Assembly (NCBI RefSeq): GCF_000003605.2
Contig: NW_003105605.1
Coordinates: forward strand, 46,793 to 70,570
Direction: 5' to 3'
DNA from: Saccoglossus kowalevskii
Taxonomy: Eukaryota; Hemichordata; Enteropneusta; Harrimaniidae
Length of the DNA: 23,778 nt
Shown here: in pieces, positions 9,857-19,576 of the stretch
Layout of the letters: each line of letters starts with the position of its first letter
Numbering within the stretch: the stretch's first letter is position 1
Translations under genes and position numbers: made by a program
The notes under the pieces: generated by a model
Told to the model about the DNA's origin: nothing
The model's database searches: none
What the model saw: only the letters and a program-made list of their open reading frames with translations

Positions 9857-10375
9857 CTGCAAAATTGAGATAATAGTATTTCACCAATTCGTAACTGGTT
9901 ATAAGAGGAACAGTATTTGTTCTTGTGCATTTTCTGTATTTGGCATTGCTTTTCTTTCCAGAATCGATATCACATAAATATATCCTTATTTCATCTAACC
10001 TAAAATTGTCTGGTTTTTCTGTTTCTCATGAGTTGTATGTTATTATGTGATTCGTTTTATTATAAATAAACTCCGTTTGTTGATTGTGTTAAATGAACTC
10101 CATAATATACAACCCCTGACAGAATATCGTGTCACTGTCAATCAATACTGTCCTTGTGTTTTGTCATAAAACGGCATGTCTAATTGTTGTATTTTGTAAG
10201 CAGTTCCAATTTGTTAATTATTCATTGCATAAACTTCGTTCATTTGTTTCATTTCTCCACTGCGCATGTTTATTGTAGCCCATTTGCTTCGTTCTGTTTA
10301 CATGCACTGTTTACATCGCACGCTGTTCATGCCCAGTCATTTCTGTTCGGGTTATTTTCATTTTCCTTTCTGGCT

Positions 10376-11536
10376 ATGCCAAGAAGTAAGCGTCGCTCAA
10401 CATGCTTTGGCTTCCAGCTCGATGTGGGAACCCACACTTGGGGCAAGCACAGAAAATTCTGCACCGGTCCACTGCCGTAGGAAGAGAATTGCCGTTCATC
10501 GAGCAGCTCAACTGCCCTCCTTAAGTAGTCTCTTTCCATCTCAAATCTCCGACGTAATTCGCCCACAGTTTCACACGCGGAACCACACGGTTATTTTGAC
10601 GAGTTTTCAGACGGGGATGAAGACGACCGAGCTGAGCTAGCTATTTTGCAGTGCCGGAAACAATCCTTGTTGGCTAGAATCGCGAAGCAAAAAATTACAG
10701 GCGTAAATCTCTCAGCTGGAACTGGAACTTGTTTCTTGAATGCACATCCACCGGCCACCGGCCTATCATCCACGCGCCAACAGGGCACATCGCATTCTGA
10801 TCACCAAATCTCGGACATTTCACTAGCGGAAGTGCGCAAAATGACGAATCTTCGCTCGCAGGTTGATCACGAATTGTCTCCATACTTCAATGCCATTGGA
10901 GCAAACAAAGGACACGCGGCTGAGAACAAAGGACCAGCCGGTGAGTACATTATTCGCGACAGTCTCGTTAATTCCCCCGGGCGTCATGCCGAGAGAAAGT
11001 TGCCCAGTTTGAAATCTCCAGATCAGTTTGTTCCATCATTCTTTTCTTCACACGAACTGAAATACGACGACTTATCACTCAAACAATTTCTACAGGGCAG
11101 GACCCATCTATGCCCAAAGCAGAACAATAGGGGCCGATTACGTCTCTTGCACGATTTGTTTGTTAAACTACCATTGTACAAACGGAGCTATCACGCTGCA
11201 GTGACTCGTTTAATCGATGATAACAGACGTTCATGGGACAGCGATTACTCAGACATGAAAGAATTGTTTTTTTATTTCTCAGCCGACAAGTTGAAATCAG
11301 TCAACCAGAAACAGACGACAAGCAATGGCAACAAAAAATACCTCCAACCCGGACGGATTGCATGTGTTAGTGTGTACAGCTTTCAATGCTCATTCGATCC
11401 ATGCAAATTCAAACACATTTGTAATCATTGCTATGTTACCTGCAATCATCTTAATAATCACAGCGATAAGCACTGTAAACAGAAGTCAGGCCCATCCATG
11501 CCACCACTACACCACAATAAGCCCCACTCCGCGTGA
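10376..11536 (+). pseudogene. DIRS-A gag-like gene, two in-frame TAG stops
   Basis: The frame starting at ATG 10376 stays in one register to the TGA at 11534-11536, interrupted only by TAG at 10478-10480 and TAG at 10526-10528. The N-terminal residues contain a cysteine/histidine cluster (C-x10-H-x4-HRKFC). An acidic segment (FSDGDEDD) follows near 10600. The middle holds FSSHELKYDDLSLKQFLQG and RGRLRLLHDLFVKLPLYK, which resemble DIRS gag-like proteins. The C-terminus has a cysteine/histidine-rich zone (CKFKHICNHC then C, H, H, C) likely to bind zinc and nucleic acid. With only two stops in about 386 codons the gene is not very old. Stop readthrough cannot be ruled out, but decay is simpler. 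Confidence 0.75.
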
Positions 11537-11779
11537 CTCCAGGTGCAGCCCTCAGACACCACGACATCAACTTGTGACCTCCGTGTTCAATCAACTCCTA
11601 TACATGTATCTCTAGACGCTAGTGTTATCTCGCACACCTATGCCAAGCAAGCCACCAGCAGCTACATCACAGCTGTCACTTACAGACACAGCATTACCCA
11701 AGTTCAGCACCACAGGGCCTTTATAATTCAAGGTTGTCGAATCCTGGTCTCTTCTGGTCTGAACATTCAGCGACATTTT

Positions 11780-13310
11780 CTACGTGATTATGACGACGGC
11801 ATCAGCGACTTTTATAATTTGGTTGGCCCATCAACTACTCGCGTGATTTTCTCCCTACTTTGCACACACCGAATCACACATCGGCATTACATTTCGCAGA
11901 TCATGTGGACAGTTTTTTGGAATCGGAGCTCTTGCTGGGTGCATCCATCGGGTCGTTCAACACTTCGTCCTTGTCTCGTCCGCTCATTACATCACCATTA
12001 ATGACCGTGGCTAAGAAAAGCTCATCTTCCCGTCGCGTGGTCATCGACTTGAGTTTTCCAGAAGGCTACTCAGTCAAGGACAGCATCCCAGGGGACAATT
12101 ACATTGGGTATGATTACAAACTGAGATATCCTACTGTTGACTCCATGCTGGATCGCATTCGTACACTTGGTTCTGGTTGCCTCATTTACAAACGCCACCT
12201 CAGCAGAGCATACAGACATCTTCGCGTGGACCCGGGAGACTACCACCTGCTCGGCTATTCATGGAAAAGGAAATACTACTTTGATGTTTCCCCACCTTTC
12301 ATGTTATGCACAGCGCCCCTAGTGTGTCAACGGTCAACCAATGCAGTGCATTACATCCTCACAACCAAGGGCACGAGGAGATCAATTATATCAATGATTT
12401 CGGCAGAGCCTAGTTACCAATCAACATTACTGCGGCTTTTGAGAGTCTAGGAAATCAGCTCAATGAGCTTGGCCTTCAGGAATCTGTGGCTAAAGCATGC
12501 GCTCCTGCTACTAGTATGACTTTTCTCGGTTCTGATTTTGACACAGTCAACATGACCATTTCCGTACCCGTCGCCAAACTCACTCAAATTCAAGAAGCGC
12601 TATCCAACTGGAACAATCGGTCCTCTTGTTCCCACACAGAACTACAAAGTCTCATCGGTTTCTTGTCCTATGTCTTGAATTGTGTTTGCCCAGATCGTTT
12701 GTTTATTTCCAGCATGCTGTCCACGCTTCGCACATTCACACCCGTATTGTTTCGCAAAGATCTCTTATGTTGGCAGAAATTTTTACAGGACTACAAGGGC
12801 GTTTCTATGATACACACCCAATCTTGGTCTCCACCAGACACTGTTGTGTATACAGACGCATACCTTTCAGGCTGCGACGGCATCTCTGTTACCCAGTTCA
12901 TCCGCTCACTTTTCCCACAGCACATCATCAACATTGGTTTGTCTATCAACGCATTGGAATTGCTAACAGTTCTGGTCGCACTCAAACTCTGGTCCCATAC
13001 TTGGCGCAGGTTTCGCTTGCAAATAACCTCTGACAACACGACAATGTTTGAATTGATCAACTCTCATCCTAACCAATCAGATTTCGAACTCAGCTGCTTG
13101 CGGGAGATCGCATACTTCCATGCACATTTTGAATTCAATATCTGGGCCATAAACATCCCTGGTAGGAGCAATGGAGCAGACGCAGCAAGCCATTCACATT
13201 TATCTGGCATTTACAAGTCTTGTGTGGAAGAGTTACAGTCAAACATGGCATCTCAGAAGTCGGCGTACCTCAGGAAACATTCCAGTTCATTCACCCTTGG
13301 TAATTCGTAG
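11780..13310 (+). pseudogene. DIRS-A reverse transcriptase and RNase H
   Basis: Reads as polymerase over three frame segments. Near 11820-11860 the register shifts into the frame that carries LITSPLMTV, RRVVIDLSFPEG, HLSRAYRHL and DYHLLGYSW, the typical fingers and palm motifs. A second shift before 12387 leads to the active-site box, which reads YIND (12387-12398) instead of YxDD, so one metal-binding Asp is lost. The third segment includes TFLGSDFDTV and ELQSLIGFLSYV. An RNase H domain follows with YTDA, NALELL, ITSDN and GADAAS, giving the D, E, D, D set. The polymerase should be inactive both from frameshifts and from the active-site change. Confidence 0.8.
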
Positions 13311-13886
13311 CATTTTCTTTTTCACTCCTGAAGGTAGTCAAGCTCCGCTCGCTTCTCTGGATCACCAGGCGTCCCGCTCATTCTACTCGGCATTTGCTTC
13401 CGGTTCATTGCACAACATTACAACTCAATGGCGTGCATTCTTCCTTTTCTGCCATTTCTTTCGCATCCAGCCAGTGTCGGCTACAACACAAACTATTATT
13501 TGCTACACACAGTCTCTCGCCCGCTCGTTTTCAAGCACAGCATCTATTCGCAACTACCTCAACGGCATTCGTCTGCTGCATCTCTTCGTCACAGAGACCC
13601 AACCTTAACTCGACTCATTCGAACTGTGACTTGTTCTCTGGGGAATACAGTGGATAACCAGCCTCGCCGCAAGTTGCCTATCACACTGGATATCCTTCTT
13701 TGCATTCATCATCTCTTGGACTTTACACTCCCGCTGCACGTTACACTGTGGTCCGCTTTCCTCATCGCATTTTTTTCATTCCTGTGTAAGTCCAACCTGG
13801 GTCGTCGCCTCAGGACGGCGTCATGTATTCACGCTGCTATCAAGTCCGGCCGAGTCAATTCAACACTTTTATTTTTGGCCTTTTAG
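13250..13886 (+). pseudogene. DIRS-A tyrosine recombinase, truncated
   Basis: The N-terminal core-binding domain is readable in frame 1 up to 13608 (LASLDHQASRSFYSAFASG, ITTQWRAFFLFC, NYLNGIRLLHLF). It then continues in frame 3 as PRRKLPITLDILLCIHHLL and FLIAFFSFLCKSNLG. In related recombinases the first catalytic arginine lies in that last block; here the codon at 13785-13787 is TGT, giving Cys. A single C-to-T change from CGT would explain it. The sequence stops being recognisable about 30 residues later, so the later catalytic residues (H-x-x-R and the Tyr nucleophile) are missing. The enzyme is not functional. Confidence 0.7.
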
Positions 13887-13960
13887 AGCTGTATTTTGCT
13901 GCATGCCAGAAATTTAATTTTAGATTCTGAATCAACAGAATAAAACTAACTAACTATTTT

Positions 13961-14800
13961 CCTTTGCCATTGAATAATTCCGGTGTAATCACTTTCTAAT
14001 TGCACGCTCTTCATTGGGAAATTACTTTGCAGGGCATCAACTGAAATTGATGTAGACATCAAACAATGTCCCTTTGCGTTCATGCATGAAAGGGTTCTTC
14101 TACTCAGCACGTACACTCATATAGAGCTTTTGATGCTAATCCATGCCTAAAGTTAGTCAGCATAAATCTGTCATATAATGCAAAAGAAATGTGTAAAATA
14201 TCAATGGTTTTTAGAAAAACTGTCCACTTCAATACACTCCAATATTCACATGACATATTTTGCTTCACTACCAGGGTCCCTAACTACACACCTTTGATGA
14301 TACAGACTTATGAACAGGTAGTCAATATTTCTAAGCCATTTTATGTCAGACATCAGGCATCTATTTTTTGCGGTGTGTTTGTACACTCCTGTGTTGCGAA
14401 GCAGATCAGTGAAGGGGGTCATATTGTTATGCTAATATAAATCTCCAGAAATAGATCCACTGTATTTACATGACAATACAAACTGGTAGTAACATCCAAG
14501 ACACCTAGGTATATTTGACTAAAGATGAACTATGAACTTGAATTATACAGAAAAGCAATTAGACATTTTTATATATGTAATATGTCTAAAAGGAGAAGAT
14601 ATACCAAGACCAAAAGACAAATCCAAAACCTTGACATTATATTGTGCTTCGCAATAATATTAACAGCCGTAATCCTAACTCAACATGTGATTCCACATAC
14701 AGATCACACCTGACAGGACCAGGTGATACCTACAACAATCTATGATACAGTATATTGGGTAACGTTGCTAATGGGAAATGAGTGAGCTCACTGCTACTAC
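13961..14800. other. No gene recognised; intronic
   Basis: Sequence between DIRS-A and LINE-B. Two short plus-strand open frames (14189-14440 and 14525-14713) have no recognisable domain. The second is lysine/arginine-rich at its start and hydrophobic later. Part of this stretch may be the 5' leader of LINE-B. Confidence 0.4.
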
Positions 14801-14805
14801 GGGAA

Positions 14806-15470
14806 TAATGAGTCTCTACCTAGATTATCTTTATTCCCTGATAATGCAAGGGGTTTAAAGATTACTCATTGGAATATGCAGTGACTTGCCAACAAAATTG
14901 ACCAAATGAAACTCATTGTACAGGATGAGAAACAAAAACCTGATGTTATAGGGATTACGAAACGTGGCTCAACAAAAACTATGCAGATGCCTTTATTAAA
15001 ATTGATGGTTATCATTATCCACCAGAGAGAAAAGATAGGTCACGTGCCACGCATGGTGGGGTAATTAATTAATTATGTCAGCACATACTTCGATTATGAT
15101 CGGAGAGATGATTTAGAGTCTGGGGACATTGAAAATATATGGATCGAAATCAAACCCAGAAATGCACAACAAATCCTGTTACGTACAATTTATAGACCTG
15201 AACATGACAGAATTCCTGTGTGGTGTGAAAAATGTGAAGGAGAACTTGACAATGCTTATATGGAAAACAAAGAGATTATTATCATGGGCGACCAGAATAT
15301 TGATTTACTGAGGCAAAACGAGGTTCCCCATTGTTGGCGTGATATTGTGGAGGGTTTCCAACTAACACAACTCATTACTGAACCCACAAGAGTAACAGAA
15401 ACAAGTGGATAACTCCTTGATCACATGTATGTGACAAATTCTCAGAATATAAGACAGTATTATATCGTTA
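14806..15470 (+). pseudogene. LINE-B endonuclease domain
   Basis: The endonuclease fold can be followed over several frames. KITHWNMQ holds the conserved Asn and is followed directly by a TGA. PDVIGI leads, after a frame change, to ETWLNKNY with the conserved Glu, then DGYHYPPE and HGGV. Next come NIWIEIK, TIYRPEHD, IIIMGDQNID (the GDxN motif) and, after a stop, LLDHMY with the catalytic His. All signature residues of a LINE apurinic-like endonuclease are thus visible, although scattered over stops and frameshifts. No working enzyme can be made. Confidence 0.75.
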
Positions 15471-15549
15471 AATCGGGAATGCGTGACACCACTCAACCCG
15501 TTTAATTCATAAAACAGGTGAACATGGCAGCACACCACCATCACATATA

Positions 15550-16442
15550 TGCTACAAGACCTTTGACCCAATGAAATTCAATGAAGATCTAGAAAACTGC
15601 CATGGAATATCCTGGACATGTTCAATGAAGTCGAAGAAGCCCTGGATACTTTCACTACCTTAGTTGAAGAGGTTTTAGATGAACATGCTCCATGGCGAGA
15701 GAAAGGTGTCAAACAACATAAACAGCCACAATGGATATCAAATGACATTTTAAAAGCTAGCATACCAGAGACAATTACGCTAAGGTACATGATGACATAA
15801 ACTATAAGATCTGGCATAATAAGGTGGTTAATATGATAAAAACTACAAAGCGTGACTACTACATTAGTCTATTTGATCAAAACAAATCGAATAATAGGCA
15901 CACTTGGAAACACTTTAGAGAACATGACCCCAAGCCCACTATTCCCCCTCCACTCAAACGTAAAGATGGGGAGGCAGTCTTAACGAATCCCGAAGAAAAT
16001 GCCATGTGTTTCAACTACTTTATCAATTTTAGCAATTCTGATACTTTTTTACCATTCCCCAAATCACGCAAGAATTCGTTAATTCGTCCAGTTAAACAGA
16101 CGATATAAACTACAGAAAATATCGGCTAGGATGATTTTTGATCTTCCTTCGCGAACTCCGGATGACTGTGATGGATAGGGTTGATTACCGGCGCTGTGTT
16201 ATGATCTATAAACCATTGAATAATCTTGCTCCAACATATATATGAGACAAATGTTTAAAAAGGTCAGAGAAGTCAGCACTAGGACTACCCGAAATTCAGG
16301 CAGTTCCAAGTTATACTGGGCTCCTGGTAAAATCTTAAAGTATATTCAGATAACTTCCAATTCTCGGCTGCTGAATTTTGGAATAAAATATCACTTTGTG
16401 ATGGTGACTCAATTGGAGCTTTCAAAAGTAACTATTTTATGT
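15550..16442 (+). pseudogene. LINE-B linker joined to C-terminal domain, polymerase deleted
   Basis: The linker between endonuclease and polymerase is seen as FTTLVEEVLDEHAPWREK, then PQWISNDILKA, KTTKRDYYISLFDQN and ENAMCFNYFINF, with small frame changes. Around 16095-16105 the sequence switches to RRYKLQKISARMIFDLPSR, which belongs far downstream, near the C-terminus of such proteins. It continues with REVSTRTTRNSGSSKLY and, in other frames, FWNKISLCD and FKSNYFMS. The fingers, palm and YxDD box that should lie between are absent. The deletion removes several hundred codons. Confidence 0.72.
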
Positions 16443-16564
16443 CATAAATTTAGTTGTTATGTTATATTTCTGTAATTTCTTTATTTATAAATGTATTACT
16501 AATTTCTGTATATAGTACTAATTTTTGAAGACCATGTGTGAGATGAGCCTATGGCTTAACATGC

Positions 16565-16569
<5 letters not shown>

Positions 16570-16606
<37 letters not shown>
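16570..16606 (+). repeat. (TTA)n microsatellite, 3' tail of LINE-B
   Basis: Twelve or so uninterrupted TTA units directly after the LINE-B 3' end. On the minus strand this is (TAA)n and begins about nine bases inside the intron after the SRCR exon at 16616-16760, so the element landed almost on the donor site. Confidence 0.9.
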
Positions 16607-16615
16607 CGCTCTTAC

Positions 16616-16760
16616 TTAAATCCAAGTTGTTTACATATAACTATAGCTACTGCGTCAGTGACGTCATCAGCACATACTCTTGTCCATTGCGCAGCATTGT
16701 ATAATTCGACATATCCCTCATTTAATAAATCACTACCCACTAGCCTTACATCACCATTTT
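16616..16760 (-). CDS. SRCR gene exon (first half of divergent domain D5)
   Basis: 145-bp exon, acceptor TATATTTCAG before 16760 (phase 1), donor GTAAGA at 16615 (phase 2). The product reads ENGDVRLVGS, EGYVELY, QWTRVCADDVTD, then IVICKQLGF. Two cysteines are in the usual places, but the standard WGTVCDD is WTRVCADD. It is very like the first half of D4, which shares NGDVRLVGS, DDVTD and CKQLG, so D4 and D5 look like a tandem duplication. The exon is too short to be obvious from open frames alone; length, phases and acceptor all agree with the other first-half exons. Confidence 0.83.
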
Positions 16761-17108
16761 CTGAAATATAAAAACACAACAGATTTTAGTAATATGGATT
16801 AAACAGGTAGTCATATATACCCTCGTACTAATAATTAGTGGTCTGAGCCTCGTATTAAAACATATCGTTACCATGACTATCGAAATATATGTACGTACCA
16901 GTAATCGAAATCGATTAATCATTGGTTTAGTTCATTGTGTCATCAGGTTTGTTATAGGTTTTAGATATGTTGACCACAGACATAAACTGGCATAAAATAC
17001 TACAAAAAATATTCTATTGTGAAATTACCAAATCAGATTACATGATCTTTTCTTGACCTGAAAGTGGATACTTTCGGATTTTATCCGGGTAAAATTACGT
17101 AATTATAC

Positions 17109-17296
17109 CTTCATAGTCCACCTCATTTTCACAGACAATTAATTTATCAGTTTGTTCACTGCACTGTCTTGGTGTGTAATGCCCGAATACACGACAATCC
17201 AAAATATTTCGTTCTGAACCAATACATCTACGATTTAACGAGATTCTTTCAATATCCAAAGTGTTTGCCAACTCATAAGAATCAATTAGACCATTC
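17109..17296 (-). CDS. SRCR gene exon (second half of divergent domain D4)
   Basis: 188-bp exon, acceptor CTGATTTTCAG before 17296 (phase 2), donor GTATAA at 17108 (phase 1). The join to the previous exon gives QLGYRNGLID. Four cysteines are present as C-x9-C (CIGSERNILDC), an x10 gap, and C-x9-C ending LIVC. Like D5 it lacks the FGxGxGxIWL loop and GWG. The LIVC ending and the GSE..L.DC core are shared with D5 and support a common origin of the two domains. Confidence 0.83.
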
Positions 17297-17776
17297 CTGA
17301 AAATCAGTAATAAAATCACTCATTGACAAAGCAGTGACAACAAACTATAATAAAAATTATATATTGTTCAAAATATTCATTTTCCTTTTTAAAACGCACA
17401 CATAATTGCAAAGGAGGTGTTACAGAGTCTTCAACCGAATGTTCTTATAACCAAACTTTATTCTCAAATTATCTTATGTGTTTACATGAAGTCGTCTGAA
17501 CAAGCACATTTTAACAGCGTTTATGAACGAATTTTCAACATGTAATAAGTTTTTGTCTGTATTGCATTTCGCCGGAAACGAAAGGCTTATAATCTTTATC
17601 AGTTCGCACGTGACATTATACGAGTTTAAATTATGTCATTTTGAGTGCAGAGAGGCGAACTCCGTAAAAATATTTTACCTGAGTTTTCTTCCACAACGTG
17701 TGTGCAAAAAAGCTGTATGTGGACATAAATCCCGGTATTTCATTATTAATATAATCATGCACCTAATATTATATAC

Positions 17777-17921
17777 CTGTATCCTAGTTGTTTACACACG
17801 ACGTGGGCAGTAGTATCCGTGACGTCATCGTTGCATATTCGATTCCATTTTCTGTCTATATAAATTTCAATGAAACCTTTATTTGCAAAATGGGAACCAA
17901 CAAGTCTTACGTCCCCATTAT
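17777..17921 (-). CDS. SRCR gene exon (first half of divergent domain D4)
   Basis: 145-bp exon, acceptor TCTCGATTTAG before 17921 (phase 1), donor GTATAT at 17776 (phase 2). Product: NNGDVRLVGS, KGFIEIY, KWNRICNDDVTD, AHVVCKQLGY. The two first-half cysteines are kept, while the usual WGTVCDD is WNRICNDD. The split Asn codon is completed by the last base of the D3 exon. Confidence 0.85.
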
Positions 17922-18154
17922 CTAAATCGAGAGAAAAATCAATAAATTCATGTATAATATGTTGGTTGGCATTATGCATGCTTTTATTGGTCAATAGACC
18001 GATCTTCTAAGAATTTTACAAATCCATAAATGCACGTCCCATGTACTTGTGGTAAGACTGTTATTGACTATAACACGAGTTGCATGTGCATTCCTTTGCT
18101 ATTGTTGTACATATTTATAGAACAACTAGAAAACAATAATATAAGATGCCTTAC

Positions 18155-18324
18155 TCGGAATTCTACATGATATCACAACTCCCTGTGTCTGACAGGAAGA
18201 TTCGGTATTTCCGTAAATGCAATCCACCAGATAGTTTTCATTCCCGTTACACGTAATGTCTTGTACCATTATATCACTAAAATTGAGTCCATATCTGCCA
18301 GCATTGTAACCGATTTGTTCGTAC
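18155..18324 (-). CDS. SRCR gene exon (second half of divergent domain D3)
   Basis: 170-bp exon with donor GTAAGG at 18154 (phase 1) and acceptor CTCAAAG before 18324 (phase 2). The acceptor ends AAG rather than the commoner CAG or TAG, the weakest in the gene. Product: YEQIGYNAGRYGLNFSD, ITCNGNENYLVDC (C-x9-C), an x8 gap, then C-x8-C ending VISC. Four cysteines are retained, but the IWL and GWG motifs are absent and the last spacing is one residue short. Frame and phases fit both neighbours exactly. Confidence 0.78.
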
Positions 18325-18613
18325 CTTTGAGTAAAGATGTTCTTTGTTAATAGAAATATACGAGAACATGTGATATGCTATTATCCATAACACCTATTGC
18401 CCACTCCAAACACTTTTCGTGGCGTGTTAGACAGGTAAGAGAAAAAATACCAGAACACTAAACCTGTGAACTGGTCAATCGATATATATTTTACATGGAT
18501 GAGACTTCCATATGTACATATGACAATAACTATAGAATATCATAAAGTAGTCAATGTTGGCAAAATATTGGCTTTACTAAATAATTACTGTCAAACGAAC
18601 ATTCACGTGAATA

Positions 18614-18668
18614 CCGCGCACGACGAGATTCGAACTCGCACACACGACGAAGCTCCTCGCGACACGGC
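18614..18668 (-). repeat. Possible tRNA-derived SINE fragment
   Basis: On the minus strand the sequence has a B-box-like GAGTTCGAATCTCG with a T-arm-like stem, followed by TCGTGCGCGG. No matching A box or full acceptor stem is present, so it is not a working tRNA gene. It lies in the D3 inner intron and resembles the 3' half of a tRNA-like SINE head. Chance similarity is possible. Confidence 0.35.
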
Positions 18669-18781
18669 AAAATGCAGTATACCCAGTATATCTATGTGTT
18701 TTTCCCAGCTACACATTACTTAAATGTATAATCTGCTGAATTTTACGCTGTGAATGCGATGGGTTAATGTGTATTACTCAC

Positions 18782-18926
18782 ATATATCCCAATTGTCTAC
18801 AGACAACATGTGCTTCGTTTTCTCGGAAATTGTCGCCACAAATTGTGTGCCAATTATTGTTATCGTATATATCCAGTCGTCCTTTTGTGGCAAAAACATC
18901 GCCAACCAACCTTACATCGCCTTCGT
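18782..18926 (-). CDS. SRCR gene exon (first half of divergent domain D3)
   Basis: 145-bp exon, acceptor TTTTTTTACCAG before 18926 with a strong pyrimidine tract (phase 1), donor GTGAGT at 18781 (phase 2). Product: DEGDVRLVGD, KGRLDIYD, NWHTICGDNF, AHVVCRQLGY. The two cysteines are placed normally. The WGTVCDD motif is weakened to WHTICGDN. It joins D2's second half through a split Asp codon. Confidence 0.85.
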
Positions 18927-19101
18927 CTGGTAAAAAAAGATATTGCAACGTTATCTCCGGGGTGGGATGATTTTTTCTTTGTAAGAAAGGTAAATCAATC
19001 TAATGCGTGAATGGACGAACCGTTAAGAAAACACGTCTGAGGGTGTTTCATTATAATGCGCTGTGTTTCAACGAAGCAGTATGTGAACAAAACAATATTA
19101 C

Positions 19102-19274
19102 CGGGCACTTTACATCGAATAGACACATCCTCGCTATTATCACAGTTGTGATCTCCCCATCCACGATGAGCACACTTTTTGAGTCTATTTTCTGTCCCTG
19201 TGCATTCGATTTCACTTAGCCAGATTGGACCACGCCCATGTCCGTACGCCCCTTCGTTTTGAACTTCACCACCA
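19102..19274 (-). CDS. SRCR gene exon (second half of domain D2)
   Basis: 173-bp exon, acceptor GTTAATGTACAG before 19274 (phase 2), donor GTAATA at 19101 (phase 1). Product: SGGEVQNEGAYGHGRG, PIWLSEIEC, C-x9-C, GWG, C-x9-C ending IRC. The domain is canonical with all four second-half cysteines. Reading through 19101 would give a hydrophobic tail from the intron, but the donor is in the same position and phase as in the other domains, so splicing is preferred. Confidence 0.88.
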
Positions 19275-19576
19275 CTGTACATTAACAGTAAATATTTCAC
19301 TCAATGTACGAACGCATGGAAATGTGGAAAAATCAACATTACATTTGATTTTGATATAATCTCCAGCTTTCACATTATTAGAGTCAATTTTTTATTTGCA
19401 TCAAAGGGCATTGGCGCCACATGAATACAATCATGAGTCACATCTACAATTATTGGATAGAGTCATTGAGTATAGTAGAGAACTTTGATAAATTTAACAA
19501 GAGCTGTTTCTTCCATTAAATAACAACTGAAAATAATAAGGCCAGCTGTTATAAGATACAACATGGCACAACATAC

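Larger units (their letters stand above)
10376..13960 (+). mobile_element. Decayed DIRS-like tyrosine-recombinase retrotransposon (DIRS-A)
   Basis: The element carries, in order, a gag-like gene, a reverse transcriptase with RNase H, and the start of a tyrosine recombinase. That order and the sequence of each part fit the DIRS order, which integrates by a recombinase rather than a DDE integrase. It lies in the D5 inner intron of the SRCR gene and is antisense to it. The coding parts contain stops and frameshifts, and the recombinase is cut off near 13886. Terminal repeats were not found by eye. The left limit given is the gag start codon; leader sequence probably extends further left. A different retroelement follows after about 0.9 kb. 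Confidence 0.8.
14806..16609 (+). mobile_element. Internally deleted LINE (LINE-B) with (TTA)n tail
   Basis: A non-LTR retrotransposon, different from LINE-A, inserted antisense in the D5 inner intron. It keeps an endonuclease (14806 to about 15470), a linker (about 15550-16100), the C-terminal end of the polyprotein (about 16098-16442) and a 3' end that runs into a (TTA)n microsatellite at 16570-16606. The reverse transcriptase is missing at a junction near 16095-16105. Short microsatellite tails are usual for CR1/L2-type LINEs, which fits the endonuclease and C-terminal text. The tail ends nine bases before the SRCR exon at 16616. Confidence 0.78.

Noticed and set aside
10327-10566. Minus-strand frame with a helix-like RRRFEMERDYLRRAVELLDE start
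   Set aside because: It is fully antisense to the DIRS-A gag frame, which has family-like content and continues for over a kilobase.
11543-12001. Separate 152-codon protein between gag and polymerase of DIRS-A
   Set aside because: Its first part belongs to the decayed polymerase region, and from about 11850 the polymerase motifs are in a different frame.
15578-15817. Minus-strand frame of 79 codons
   Set aside because: Antisense shadow of the LINE-B linker, which matches LINE proteins on the plus strand.
17815-17835. CRE-like GTGACGTCAT sites in exons at 17819 and 16658
   Set aside because: The match encodes the conserved DDVTD of domains D4 and D5 and is explained by duplication of coding sequence.
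18614-18668. Complete tRNA gene
   Set aside because: Only a B-box-like half is present; no A box, anticodon arm or acceptor stem can be drawn.
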